Shown: positions 1-6,634, numbered from the stretch's first letter. The stretch is DNA of 7,162 nt from Betaproteobacteria bacterium (GCA_028871775.1 JAGWMH010000092.1:1-7162), one strand, 5' to 3'. Numbers and translations: made by a program. Notes: generated by a model not told the origin, from the letters alone.

Positions 1-392
1 GTGTGGAACGAGAGGATAGTGCTCTCCTGCCCGCCGTGCTGGGTGGCGCTGGAAGTGAATACGCTGCCGACCTTGCCGATCAGCGCGCCTTTCATCCACA
101 GCCCGCCGGTCTGGTCGAGGAAGTTGCGCATCTGCGCCGTCATGTTGCCAAACCGGGTCGGTGTGCCAAAAATAATCGCATCATAATCGGGAAGCTCATC
201 GGTGGTGGCAATCGGGGCGGGTTGATCGAGTTTTACGCCTATCGCCCGCGCCCGGTCTTCGGGAATGATTTCCGGCACCCTCTTGATCACGGCGCTCGCC
301 CCCTCCACTTCGCGCGCACCCTTGGCCACGGCTTGCGCCAGCGCTTCGATATGTCCGTACATGCTGTAATAAAGAACTAGAACCTTGGTCAT
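1..392 (-). CDS. wrbA: NAD(P)H:quinone oxidoreductase WrbA, 3' end cut by window edge
   Basis: WrbA is a cytoplasmic, tetrameric, FMN-binding flavodoxin-like enzyme that reduces quinones by two electrons, avoiding semiquinone radicals; it is linked to oxidative and stationary-phase stress. The 130 visible residues align closely from memory with E. coli WrbA (about 198 aa). They begin [16 protein letters not shown], with the FMN-phosphate loop at about residues 9-15. The segment 72-99 contains GTPTRFGNM and FLDQTGGLW, the most diagnostic WrbA stretch, and residues 112-121 ([10 protein letters not shown]) are a further flavin-side loop. About 65 to 70 C-terminal residues lie beyond base 1. The ATG at 390-392 is chosen because it matches the family N-terminus and has a strong Shine-Dalgarno 6 nt upstream. 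It stands apart from the downstream minus-strand genes by more than 300 bp, so it is probably its own transcription unit. No frame damage is visible. Confidence 0.96.
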   Translation of the reverse strand, partial: MTKVLVLYYSMYGHIEALAQAVAKGAREVEGASAVIKRVPEIIPEDRARAIGVKLDQPAPIATTDELPDYDAIIFGTPTRFGNMTAQMRNFLDQTGGLWMKGALIGKVGSVFTSSATQHGGQESTILSFH

Positions 393-398
393 GGCTGA

Positions 399-405
399 CT
401 CCCTT
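399..405 (-). promoter_or_regulatory. wrbA ribosome binding site
   Basis: Read on the minus strand, AAGGGAG sits 6 nt before the wrbA ATG, close to ideal spacing. It fixes the start at 392 and suggests good translation. Confidence 0.75.
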
Positions 406-665
406 GATTTATGCGATTAGAATGCAGTAGGGCAACAATATTCGCCGACAGCCGCTGGCAAGCCACATGGCGCTGGGAAGCCACCGGACAAGGCCCGTGG
501 ATGCCGCGCAGATTTGCCCGGCTCTCAATGCCATGTCTGCCTGACATGATCTGTCCTGCGGAGCTCGCCGTCTATTCGACAACGCACAGACGGTGTGCCT
601 CTTTAAGGATGACCCTGCTCGCACCTATTGTGCCGAAACGATGACAGGGGAGCAACAGATTTCAA

Positions 666-687
666 CAGAGCGCCAGCTCTGGTTTTT
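666..687 (+). terminator. Possible small intrinsic terminator, plus strand
   Basis: CAGAGC (666-671) pairs with GCTCTG (676-681) across the 4-nt loop GCCA. After one G there are five Ts at 683-687. The T-run is on the plus strand, yet both flanking genes are on the minus strand. It would therefore only stop a rightward transcript coming out of the 393-660 gap. A 6-bp stem is short, so this may be chance. Confidence 0.3.
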
Positions 688-719
688 CGTGAATACGCCA
701 GAACCACCCCGGCCAGGCG

Positions 720-1445
720 CTATTCCCGGAAGCTGCTCTGGTTAGCCAGCCCCGCAACCCAGCGCTGATAGAGCTGCCGCGCAGCGGCATGCAGTTGCGG
801 CAGTTTGTCCGCCATTTGCGCCTGCATGGTTGCTGCGGACTGTACCGCCGGGCTGCCGGTACTGGCGGCAATTTCACTCGCGCCCACCTCGCACCAGTCG
901 CGGATCATCTGCTCGTTCATTTCCACATGGCATTGCAGCGCAAGGTGTTTGCCCAGCGCGTAGCCCTGATTGGCACAGTATGCGCTGAACAACAAGTGGG
1001 CCGCGCCTTGCGGCAGGCCGAAGGTTTCGCCGTGCCAGTGAAAGGCTTCGAACGACTGGATATTGCCGAACCATGCGCGCGCAGTATCGTTGCCGGATAC
1101 CGTCACAGTCCCCCAGCCGATTTCCTTGACCGGATTGCGCGTCACCACGCCGCCCAGCGCCTTGGATATGAGTTGCCCGCCGAGGCAGTGTCCGAGCACG
1201 GGAATGTCCCGCGCCACTGCCTGACGGATCAGCGCCAGCACCGGCGGTATCCACGGCAGGTCGTCGTTCACGCTCATCGGCCCGCCCATGAACACCAGTC
1301 CGGAATAAACATTTGCATCCTGCGGCACGGCATCCCCGGCATCAATGCGGATGAGCTGCCACGGAATGGCGCGCTCGTGGAGAAAATCGGTAAAGTAACC
1401 GGGACCTTCGGTTGCGGCATGGCGGAAAATGGCGATGGGTTTCAT
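720..1445 (-). CDS. Class I glutamine amidotransferase, stand-alone (GMP synthase GATase-like)
   Basis: The 241-aa protein has the full class I (triad) glutamine amidotransferase fold signature. Oxyanion-loop glycines sit in FMGGPMS (52-58), the nucleophile Cys87 lies in LGHCLGGQ (84-91), and the catalytic His173 and Glu175 lie in CHVEM (172-176). FHWHGETF (135-142) is the conserved strand seen in GuaA-like and gamma-glutamyl-cleaving members. All triad residues are present, so it should be active. Such enzymes either release ammonia from glutamine for a synthase partner or hydrolyse gamma-glutamyl compounds; no synthase domain is fused or adjacent, so the substrate is unknown. After the triad there is an Ala/Gln-rich helical tail (about 185-241). 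It lies 40 bp downstream of folE2 on the same strand and could be co-transcribed. No good Shine-Dalgarno precedes the ATG; the leader is AT-rich. The start is kept because MKPIAIFRH is the expected first strand and the next in-frame ATG would delete it. Confidence 0.9.
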   Translation of the reverse strand: MKPIAIFRHAATEGPGYFTDFLHERAIPWQLIRIDAGDAVPQDANVYSGLVFMGGPMSVNDDLPWIPPVLALIRQAVARDIPVLGHCLGGQLISKALGGVVTRNPVKEIGWGTVTVSGNDTARAWFGNIQSFEAFHWHGETFGLPQGAAHLLFSAYCANQGYALGKHLALQCHVEMNEQMIRDWCEVGASEIAASTGSPAVQSAATMQAQMADKLPQLHAAARQLYQRWVAGLANQSSFRE

Positions 1446-1461
1446 GTCAAATTAAATAACT

Positions 1462-1489
1462 GTTGGGGCGCGATGAATCGCGCCCCTAC
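1462..1489. repeat. GC-rich palindrome (REP-like) between folE2 and amidotransferase gene
   Basis: GGGGCGCGAT (1465-1474) and its exact reverse complement ATCGCGCCCC (1477-1486) are separated by GA. Beyond a one-base mismatch, two further pairs extend the hairpin to 1462-1489. The third base of the folE2 stop codon TAG is the first base of one arm. The sequence resembles short dispersed palindromes of the type GTAGGGGCG...CGCCCC found in many bacterial intergenic regions (recalled, not searched). The minus-strand RNA would fold into a stable hairpin followed by AACAGTTATTTAATTTG. It could protect the folE2 mRNA 3' end or attenuate read-through, but there is no clean T-run. Confidence 0.8.
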
Positions 1490-2295
1490 AACTCCTTCGT
1501 CTTGTCGCGTTCAATCAACGCATAGGCAGAGTGGTTGTGAATGGATTCGAAGTTTTCCGATTCCACCACATATGCATCAATGCGTTTATCCAGGCTCAGC
1601 GACGCCGCGACATCGCGCACCATGTCCTCGACGAACTTGGGGTTGTCATAGGCGCGCTCGGTGACAAATTTCTCATCCGGACGCTTGAGCAAGCCGTACA
1701 GCTCGCACGATGCCTGCTCTTCGGCATAACGCACCACTTCTTCTATCCATACGGAATGGTTGGTGCGCACGGTGATGGTCACATGCGAACGCTGGTTGTG
1801 CGCGCCGCGCTCGGAAATCTTCCTGGAGCAGGGGCACAGGCTGGTGACCGGCACCAGCACCTTCATGGTGAAACGGTATTGCCCGTTGACGATCTCGCCG
1901 ATGAAAGTGACGTCGTAGTCCAGCAGGCTCTGCACACCGGATACCGGCGCGGTCTTGTTGATGAAATACGGGAAAGCCATTTCGATATAGCCGGACTGCG
2001 CCTCCAGCTTCTCGACCATTTCGCGCAGGATGCTTTCGAATGACTCCACCGAGATCTCGCGCCCGTGCTGGTTGAGTATCTCGACAAAACGCGACATGTG
2101 CGTGCCCTTGAAGTTATGCGGCAGGTGCACGTACATGTTGAAGGTGGCGACGGTGTGCTGCACCCCGCCGGCGCTCTTGTCCCTGACGATGACCGGATGG
2201 CGGATGCTCTTGATGCCGACCTTGTTGATCGCCAGATGGCGCGTGTCGGCCAGGTTTTGCACATCGGCGATAACGTTGGATTGGGAAGAATTCAT
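1486..2295 (-). CDS. folE2: GTP cyclohydrolase FolE2 (type IB)
   Basis: FolE2 (GCYH-IB, COG1469) converts GTP to 7,8-dihydroneopterin triphosphate, the first step of tetrahydrofolate synthesis and, where present, of queuosine synthesis. It is unrelated in sequence to zinc-dependent FolE and uses other divalent metals. The 269-aa length is usual. Recognisable blocks are the TFNMYVHLP strand (51-59), GTHMSRFVE (64-72), the active-site segment VTSLCPCSR (150-158) with Cys154 and Cys156, AHNQRSH (165-171), FVEDMVRD (221-228) and ESIHNHSA (250-257). All blocks are intact. The ATG at 2293-2295 is preceded by TGAGGG about 4 nt upstream; an ATG 12 nt earlier runs straight into a stop. It follows dxs on the same strand with a 109-bp gap, so it may be both read through from dxs and driven by its own promoter. 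I see no Zur-like operator upstream. Confidence 0.97.
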   Translation of the reverse strand: MNSSQSNVIADVQNLADTRHLAINKVGIKSIRHPVIVRDKSAGGVQHTVATFNMYVHLPHNFKGTHMSRFVEILNQHGREISVESFESILREMVEKLEAQSGYIEMAFPYFINKTAPVSGVQSLLDYDVTFIGEIVNGQYRFTMKVLVPVTSLCPCSRKISERGAHNQRSHVTITVRTNHSVWIEEVVRYAEEQASCELYGLLKRPDEKFVTERAYDNPKFVEDMVRDVAASLSLDKRIDAYVVESENFESIHNHSAYALIERDKTKEL

Positions 2296-2324
2296 GGTGC
2301 CCTCATGGTGCGTAATGACGCGGA

Positions 2325-2330
2325 ATTATA
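2325..2330 (-). promoter_or_regulatory. Candidate -10 box for folE2
   Basis: The minus strand reads a perfect TATAAT here, 29 nt before the folE2 ATG, which would give a leader of roughly 20-25 nt. The sequence 17 bp upstream is GC-rich (AGGCCG) and does not resemble a sigma70 -35 box. Any promoter would need an activator or be weak. This is inference from one hexamer. Confidence 0.4.
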
Positions 2331-2341
2331 CCTGCCCGCCC

Positions 2342-2378
2342 CCTTCACGGCCTCCCCTTGCCCGGGGCGGCGGGAAGG
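2342..2378. repeat. Imperfect GC-rich hairpin between dxs and folE2
   Basis: Three nested pairings share one axis: CCTTC with GAAGG, GCC with GGC, and CCCC with GGGG around the loop TTGCCC (2358-2363), with small internal mismatches. There is no T-run on either strand, so it is not a classical terminator. It sits in the dxs-folE2 gap, immediately upstream (minus strand) of the candidate folE2 -10 box. Its C-rich then G-rich style resembles common dispersed intergenic palindromes, but that resemblance is from memory. Confidence 0.55.
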
Positions 2379-2404
2379 ATGGAGCGGGCTGGAAAATGGC
2401 CGCC

Positions 2405-4249
2405 TCAAATTTCGTACATCCCGATAATCGAGTCGGCAATACCGCGTGCATCCAGGCCGCAGCCGGCGAGCATCTGCGCCGGGTCGCCCTGCTCCAGGAA
2501 AACATCCGGCAAACCGAGCTGCAGCAGCGGAATCGCCACACCATACCGCTGCAAACACTCGGCCACCGCGCTGCCCGCCCCGCCCTGCACGGTATTCTCT
2601 TCCACCGTCACCAGCAAGTCATGTTCGCGCGCGAGGCTCAACACCAGCTCTTCATCCAGCGGCTTGACGAAGCGCATGTTGGCAACCGTGGCGTTGAGCT
2701 GTTGCGCCGCACCGAGAGCGGGTGCGAGCATGGAACCGAATGCCAGGATGGCGACCTTTTCGCCCAAACGGCGCAACTCGCCGCGGCCTATGGGCAGCGC
2801 CTGCATTTCCTTTTCCGGTACCACGCCCGGCCCGCAGCCGCGCGGATAGCGCACCGCGCTCGGGGTGTCGAGGTAAAACGCGGTGGCCAGCATCTGGCGA
2901 CATTCGTTCTCGTCGCTCGGCGCCATCACCGTCATGTTGGGTATGCAGCGCAAATAACTCAGGTCGAAGCTGCCGGCGTGCGTCGCGCCATCGGCGCCGA
3001 CCAGCCCGCCGCGGTCTATCGCCAGCATGACCGGCAGGTTCTGGATCGCGATGTCGTGGATCAGCTGGTCATACGCGCGCTGCAAAAAGGTGGAGTAGAT
3101 CGCCACCACCGGTTTCAGCCCTTCGCATGCCAGCCCGGCAGCAAAGGTCAGCGCGTGCTGCTCGGCAATGCCCACATCGAAATAACGTTGCGGAAATTTC
3201 TGCGCGAATTCGACCATGCCGGAGCCTTCGCACATCGCCGGGGTGATGCCGACCAGCCGCTCATCCTGCTCCGCCATGTCGCACAGCCATGCGCCGAAAA
3301 TCTCCGTATAGCTTGGTTTGGCGGCTTCCTTGGCAACGACGCCGTGAGCCGGATCGAACTTGCCGACGCCGTGGTACAGCACGCAATCCTCTTCCGCCTG
3401 CGCGTAGCCCCTGCCCTTCTGCGTGACCACATGCAGGAACTGCGGCCCGTCGAGGTTGCGGATATTGTTCAGCGTGGTGACCAGCACATCCAGGTCATGG
3501 CCGTCTATAGGGCCGATGTAATTGAAGCCGAATTCCTCGAACAGCGTGCCGGGTATCACCATGCCCTTGACGTGCTCCTCGGTGCGCTTGGCAAATTCCA
3601 GCACCGGCGGCATCACGCCGAGCACCTTCTCGCCGCCGCGCCGCATGGCCGTATAGAAGCGCCCGGACATCAGCTTGGCCAGGTAATTGTTGAGCGCGCC
3701 CACCGGCGACGAAATGGACATGTCGTTGTCGTTGAGGATGACCAGCAGGTTGGCGTTCATTGCCCCGGCGTTGTTGAGCGCCTCGAACGCCATGCCGCCG
3801 GTCATTGCGCCGTCGCCGATGATGGCCGCCGCGCGCCGGTCGCTGCCCTCCATGCGCGCCGCCATGGCCATGCCCAGCGCCGCCGAAATCGAGGTGCTGG
3901 AATGGCCTGTGCCGAAAGCGTCGTAAGGGCTTTCGTCGCGCTTGGGAAAGCCGGAAATGCCGCCCGCCATGCGCAGCCTGCTCATCGCCTCGCGCCGTCC
4001 GGTGAGTATCTTGTGCGCGTAGGTCTGATGCCCCACGTCCCACACCAGCCTGTCGTCCGGCGTATTGAACACGTAGTGCAGCGCGATGGTCAGCTCCACC
4101 GTGCCAAGGTTGGAAGAAAGGTGGCCGCCGGTCCTGCTCACCGATTCGATCAGGAACTGGCGCAGCTGATCCGCCAGCTGTGGCAGTTGCCTGCGCTCCA
4201 GATGGCGCAGGTCGTCGGGGGTATTGATGGTGTTGAGCAGTTGATACAT
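2405..4249 (-). CDS. dxs: 1-deoxy-D-xylulose-5-phosphate synthase
   Basis: Dxs is a cytoplasmic thiamine-diphosphate enzyme that condenses pyruvate with glyceraldehyde 3-phosphate to DXP, feeding the MEP isoprenoid pathway and thiamine and pyridoxal synthesis. The 614 aa are normal (E. coli 620). The order is complete. [12 protein letters not shown] (38-49) carries the catalytic His43. [17 protein letters not shown] (69-85) is typical of the family. The ThDP/Mg site runs from GDGAMTGG (145-152) to NN (159-160). The pyrimidine-binding domain has [10 protein letters not shown] (357-366) with the conserved Glu363, and [15 protein letters not shown] (412-426) holds the substrate-contacting Arg and His. 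A transketolase C-terminal domain follows from about 495. The ATG shares its A with the TGA stop of ispA (TGATG), so translation is probably coupled; the only Shine-Dalgarno-like sequence is weak (AAGAAAG), consistent with coupling. No damage is seen. Confidence 0.98.
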   Translation of the reverse strand: MYQLLNTINTPDDLRHLERRQLPQLADQLRQFLIESVSRTGGHLSSNLGTVELTIALHYVFNTPDDRLVWDVGHQTYAHKILTGRREAMSRLRMAGGISGFPKRDESPYDAFGTGHSSTSISAALGMAMAARMEGSDRRAAAIIGDGAMTGGMAFEALNNAGAMNANLLVILNDNDMSISSPVGALNNYLAKLMSGRFYTAMRRGGEKVLGVMPPVLEFAKRTEEHVKGMVIPGTLFEEFGFNYIGPIDGHDLDVLVTTLNNIRNLDGPQFLHVVTQKGRGYAQAEEDCVLYHGVGKFDPAHGVVAKEAAKPSYTEIFGAWLCDMAEQDERLVGITPAMCEGSGMVEFAQKFPQRYFDVGIAEQHALTFAAGLACEGLKPVVAIYSTFLQRAYDQLIHDIAIQNLPVMLAIDRGGLVGADGATHAGSFDLSYLRCIPNMTVMAPSDENECRQMLATAFYLDTPSAVRYPRGCGPGVVPEKEMQALPIGRGELRRLGEKVAILAFGSMLAPALGAAQQLNATVANMRFVKPLDEELVLSLAREHDLLVTVEENTVQGGAGSAVAECLQRYGVAIPLLQLGLPDVFLEQGDPAQMLAGCGLDARGIADSIIGMYEI

Positions 4250-5139
4250 CAGAACTTTCTTAATACGATGAAATCGGCAAGCTCGCGCAGGCGGCGCGCA
4301 TCTGCGCCGAATCCGGACAGCGCGTCCAGCGCATCGCGATGCAGTTCCGCCGCCATTTTTCTGGCAGCCTGCACGCCGAGCAGGGTCACATAGGTCGGCT
4401 TATCCTGCTCGGCATCCTTGCCTGCGGTCTTGCCCAGGGTTGCGGTGTCCGCCTCGCTGTCGAGCACATCGTCCACCACCTGGAAAGCCAGCCCGACACA
4501 TTTGCCGAAATGATCCAGCCGGTTCAGTTGCGCCTCGCCCAGCGCCGCGCCGCACTGCGCGCCGAGCTGGACGGCGGCGCGGATCAGCGCGCCGGTCTTG
4601 TGGATATGCATGGATTCGAGCTCGGGCAGGCTGAGCTGCTTGCCCACGCTGCCCAGATCTATCGCCTGCCCGCCCGCCATGCCGCGCGAACCCGAAGCCA
4701 CGGCAAGCAGTTTGACCATTTCCAGCTGGCGCACGGGATTGTCGCTCAGTTGCTGATCGGCCAGCAACTGGAAGGCGAGGCTTTGCAGGCTGTCGCCGAC
4801 CAGCAGCGCGGTGGCCTCGTCGTATTCGACGTGGCAGGTCGGTTTGCCGCGGCGCAACACATCGTTGTCCATGCACGGCATGTCGTCGTGCACCAGCGAA
4901 TAGGCATGGATCAGTTCGACAGCCGCGGCAGCGATGTCGACGCGCGCGATGTCCGCATCAACCAGCTCGCCGGCGGCAAAGGCGAGCAGCGGGCGCACGC
5001 GCTTGCCGCCCTCCAGCACGCTATAGCGCATCGCCGCGTGCAGTCGCTGCGGCAGCGTATCGGGCTGCGGCAGCAGGCGGCGCAGCACGTCCTCGAAACG
5101 GTGCTGGTGGGCATTCGCCCAAGTCTGGAAATCAGGCAT
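4249..5139 (-). CDS. ispA: Farnesyl diphosphate synthase (short-chain polyprenyl synthase)
   Basis: This enzyme joins dimethylallyl diphosphate with two isopentenyl diphosphates to give C15 farnesyl diphosphate, the precursor of quinone side chains and undecaprenyl carriers. At 296 aa from the chosen start it matches E. coli IspA (299 aa). Motifs are GGKRVRPLL (44-52), the first Asp-rich motif [10 protein letters not shown] (84-93) with the two-residue insertion of bacterial type II FPP synthases, [10 protein letters not shown] (181-190), and the second Asp-rich motif VVDDVLD (221-227) within FQVVDDVLD. The frame stays open 19 codons further upstream, but those codons lie in xseB and match no family N-terminus. 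ATG 5139 gives the expected [16 protein letters not shown] start and overlaps the xseB stop by 8 bp (ATGCCTGA). AGG lies about 8 nt before it. The gene lies between xseB and dxs in a coupled operon. Tyr80, five residues before the first Asp pair, is bulky, as expected for C15 product control. Confidence 0.97.
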   Translation of the reverse strand: MPDFQTWANAHQHRFEDVLRRLLPQPDTLPQRLHAAMRYSVLEGGKRVRPLLAFAAGELVDADIARVDIAAAAVELIHAYSLVHDDMPCMDNDVLRRGKPTCHVEYDEATALLVGDSLQSLAFQLLADQQLSDNPVRQLEMVKLLAVASGSRGMAGGQAIDLGSVGKQLSLPELESMHIHKTGALIRAAVQLGAQCGAALGEAQLNRLDHFGKCVGLAFQVVDDVLDSEADTATLGKTAGKDAEQDKPTYVTLLGVQAARKMAAELHRDALDALSGFGADARRLRELADFIVLRKF

Positions 5140-5407
5140 CTTCACGCCTGGCGGCATTGCCCGCACCGGAAGAGCTGTCGGCAATACCTGCGGCAAAATT
5201 CTTCAGCGTGCCTTCCTCCAGGATGCGCACCTGCTGCTGTGCATCTTCCAGGCGGGCCCGGCACTGCTGCAACAGCTCGGCGCCGCGCTTGTAGGCCGCC
5301 AGCGCGCCTTCCAGCGGCAGTTGTCCCGCTTCCATCTCCGCCACCACTTGTTCCAGCTCGGCCAGCGCCGCCTCAAAACTGGGTGTTTTCTGGGTTTTGC
5401 CCGCCAT
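5132..5407 (-). CDS. xseB: Exodeoxyribonuclease VII small subunit
   Basis: XseB is the small helical subunit that assembles in several copies on XseA to form exonuclease VII, a metal-independent single-strand DNA nuclease for repair. The 91-aa product shows the family core: SFEAALAELEQVV (10-22), then LPLEGALAAYKRG (30-42), then a coiled-coil helix LLQQCRARLEDAQQQVRIL (45-63). The tail is variable. In-frame ATGs also exist at 5437 and 5419. I chose 5407 because GGAAG (plus positions 5413-5417) lies 5 nt upstream, the length then matches the family (about 80 aa), and a good -10 hexamer overlaps the 5437 ATG, which would put the transcript start downstream of it. xseA is not in the window. It is the first gene of the xseB-ispA-dxs unit. 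Confidence 0.94.
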   Translation of the reverse strand: MAGKTQKTPSFEAALAELEQVVAEMEAGQLPLEGALAAYKRGAELLQQCRARLEDAQQQVRILEEGTLKNFAAGIADSSSGAGNAARREDA

Positions 5408-5435
5408 GTACGCTTCCATTTGTGAAAGGAGGTAC

Positions 5436-5465
5436 ATTCTACCTAAAGCGCCGTGTTAACCGCAA
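5436..5465 (-). promoter_or_regulatory. Candidate sigma70 promoter of the xseB-ispA-dxs operon
   Basis: On the minus strand TTGCGG (5460-5465) is followed by an 18-bp spacer and TAGAAT (5436-5441), five of six to the -10 consensus. Transcription would begin near 5429, leaving a leader of about 20 nt that contains the GGAAG of xseB. A short palindrome CGCAA-TT-TTGCG (5461-5472) overlaps the -35 and could be an operator or chance. The call is by eye only. Confidence 0.45.
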
Positions 5466-5516
5466 TTTTGCGAGTGACCGAGGAACCGGTGATCATTCAC
5501 GCACGGGCAATTTCTG

Positions 5517-5681
5517 TCCTGATTAGCCACCAAGTTCAGTCCACGTCATTGCGAGGAGCGAAGCGACGTGGCAATCCATGTGTTTCTATTCATAAAGGCA
5601 TTTTTGATTAACTGGATTGCCGCGCTTCGCTCGCAATGACGGCTCTTTTAATGTGCAGCTGAACGTGGTGGCTAATCAGGA
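5517..5681. repeat. 165-bp nested inverted repeat, MITE-like dispersed element
   Basis: The outer arms 5517-5539 and 5659-5681 are 23 bp each and reverse complements at 22 positions; they begin and end TCCTGATTAGCCACC / GGTGGCTAATCAGGA. Inside lies a second inverted repeat of 98 bp (5544-5641): CGTCATTGCGAG pairs with CTCGCAATGACG, CGAAGCG with CGCTTCG, and GGCAATCC with GGATTGCC, around a central 36-nt AT-richer loop (5578-5613). The inner part matches, from memory, the CATTGCGAG...GCAATCC palindromes dispersed in many bacterial genomes. TTTCTG (5511-5516) and TTCCTG (5682-5687) flank the outer arms and could be a 6-bp target duplication with one mismatch. No coding capacity is present, so any mobility would depend on a transposase elsewhere. 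Confidence 0.85.
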
Positions 5682-5687
5682 TTCCTG

Positions 5688-5716
5688 TTGTGCGCCCAGG
5701 CGCTTTAAGGGACAAT
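5688..5716 (+). promoter_or_regulatory. Weak promoter candidate for the DMT permease gene
   Basis: TTGTGC (5688-5693), a 17-bp spacer and GACAAT (5711-5716) have acceptable spacing but only three and four consensus matches. It starts right beside the right end of the inverted repeat. If real, the leader is about 65 nt. Confidence 0.2.
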
Positions 5717-5776
5717 CCGCGCTACTTTCGGAAACCGTATTCGCCTTTGTATTCGTCTCTTTTCGCAATTCTGAAA

Positions 5777-5799
5777 GGCGCGCTTTAAGTGGGCGCGCT
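5777..5799 (+). repeat. 15-bp tandem duplication at the permease start
   Basis: GGCGCGCT occurs at 5777-5784 and again at 5792-5799, exactly 15 bp (five codons) apart. The reading through it is AAA GGC GCG CTT TAA, then GTG GGC GCG CTA TGG. The first copy therefore ends in a stop that directly abuts the GTG start of the permease. Confidence 0.6.
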
Positions 5800-6634
5800 A
5801 TGGATGCTCGCCGCCGGCTTCCTGTTCGGCTGCATGGGTGTATTCGTCAAGCTCGGTGCGCACTATTTTTCCGACACTGAGCTGGTGTTCTACCGCTCCT
5901 TCCTCGGCCTGCTGATGGTCTATGCCATCATCCGGCAGCAGGGCGGATCGGTCGCCACCGCGCACCTGGGCGGGCACCTGTGGCGCAGCATTTCCGGCTC
6001 CATCGCGCTGATGCTGTTCTTCTACTGCATCACTGTGCTGCCGCTGGCTACTGCTGTCACCTTGAACTACACCTCGCCGCTGTTCCTTACCATCCTGACC
6101 ATGCTGATATTGAAGGAGTGCTTCCACGCCCCGCTTGCATTCGCCATTGTACTGGGCTTCGCGGGCATGGTGCTGTTGCTGCAACCCACACTGGAGCGCG
6201 ACCAGATCATCCCCGGCCTGCTCGGTCTGGTCTCCGGCTTCTTCGCCGGCATTGCCATGCTCAATGTGCGCCAGCTCGGCCTGCGGGGCGAGCCGGATTG
6301 GCGCGTGGTGTTCTACTTCAGCCTGGTTGCCTCGCTCATCAGCGGCAGCGTCATGCTGCTCGGCACCATCCACCCGGTCAGCGCGACCGGCATCCTCATC
6401 CTGATCGGGCTGGGCAGCAGCGCCACGCTGGCGCAACTTGCCATGACGCGCGCCTACCGCACCGGGAAAACCCAGGTGGTAGGCAACCTGTCCTACAGCA
6501 CGGTGGTGTTCGCCAGCCTGTTTGGCATGATTTTATGGGGCGAGGCATTGCCGCTGACGGGATGGATAGGCATGGCACTCATCATCACGGGCGGTGTGTT
6601 AAGCTTGAAACTGTCGCCCAAGCACGACGTATAA
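5789..6634 (+). CDS. EamA/DMT-superfamily inner-membrane permease
   Basis: The 281-aa protein is almost entirely hydrophobic and fits ten transmembrane helices in two repeated EamA halves, as in drug/metabolite transporters. The first half begins GALWMLAAGFLFGCMGVFVK (2-21) and includes the conserved ATAVTLNYTSPLF (87-99). The second half starts near 142 and ends with QVVGNLSYSTVVFASLFG (229-246), then ILWGEALPLTGWIG (248-261) and a last helix to 274. Substrate cannot be read from sequence; relatives export amino acids, metabolites or drugs, or transport S-adenosylmethionine. An in-frame TAA lies directly before the GTG at 5789. GTG is chosen over ATG 5804 because it preserves the start of helix 1 and has GAAAGG 10 nt upstream. 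The gene lies divergent from xseB and 20 bp upstream of the STAS-like gene, so the two are probably co-transcribed. Confidence 0.93.
   Translation: MGALWMLAAGFLFGCMGVFVKLGAHYFSDTELVFYRSFLGLLMVYAIIRQQGGSVATAHLGGHLWRSISGSIALMLFFYCITVLPLATAVTLNYTSPLFLTILTMLILKECFHAPLAFAIVLGFAGMVLLLQPTLERDQIIPGLLGLVSGFFAGIAMLNVRQLGLRGEPDWRVVFYFSLVASLISGSVMLLGTIHPVSATGILILIGLGSSATLAQLAMTRAYRTGKTQVVGNLSYSTVVFASLFGMILWGEALPLTGWIGMALIITGGVLSLKLSPKHDV

Larger units (their letters stand above)
393..719. other. Intergenic region between amidotransferase gene and wrbA, no convincing gene
   Basis: This roughly 330-bp gap contains short ORFs on both strands: 411-644 plus, 409-624 minus, and an ATG-poor plus frame from 545 to 745. 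None has a recognisable family, a good ribosome binding site or coding-like codon choice, so I do not call them. The wrbA-proximal end must hold the wrbA promoter. A weak minus-strand candidate is TTGCCC (430-435), a 16-bp spacer, and CATAAA (408-413), but it would leave only a very short leader. A plus-strand hairpin with a T-run is listed separately. An unrecognised small RNA cannot be excluded by reading. Confidence 0.6.
5408..5788. other. Divergent intergenic region between xseB and the DMT permease gene
   Basis: The roughly 380 bp hold the xseB-side promoter (5436-5465), a large nested inverted repeat (5517-5681), and about 100 bp leading into the permease gene. The short ORF from 5617 on the plus strand begins inside the inverted repeat (MPRFARNDGS...) and is a typical artefact of such repeats. 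It is not called as a gene. Confidence 0.7.

Noticed and set aside
411..644. 77-codon plus-strand ORF ahead of the hairpin at 666-687
   Set aside because: No Shine-Dalgarno, Trp/Arg/Met-rich composition and no recognisable domain; the hairpin alone is not enough to call a gene.
593..745. Plus-strand frame reading CLFKDDPARTYCAETMTGEQ and onward
   Set aside because: The peptide looks protein-like by eye, but the only start is a GTG without a Shine-Dalgarno, it overlaps the amidotransferase end, and no family is recognised.
789..1664. 291-codon plus-strand frame opposite the amidotransferase and the end of folE2
   Set aside because: Shadow frame. The minus-strand proteins are intact and conserved, and this one crosses two genes and the palindrome.
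2030..4393. 787-codon open frame on the plus strand opposite folE2 and dxs
   Set aside because: It is the antisense shadow of two certain genes in GC-rich DNA. Its composition is rich in His, Arg, Ala and Gln with no family features.
5429..5437. AGGAGG-like string AAAGGAGGT near 5426-5433 on the plus strand
   Set aside because: It is a perfect Shine-Dalgarno look-alike on the plus strand, but the next plus-strand start leads to no credible gene and the site lies within the leader or 5' end of xseB on the other strand.
5490..5501. Short palindrome GTGATCATTCAC upstream of xseB
   Set aside because: Only 4-bp arms; expected by chance at this length and no second copy was seen in the intergenic region.
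4339..5526. 395-codon plus-strand frame opposite ispA and xseB
   Set aside because: Antisense shadow of ispA and xseB; no motif, no ribosome binding site.
5617..5880. 87-codon plus-strand frame beginning in the inverted repeat
   Set aside because: MPRFARNDGS-type peptides are typical artefacts of this palindrome class, and the frame overlaps the permease start out of frame.
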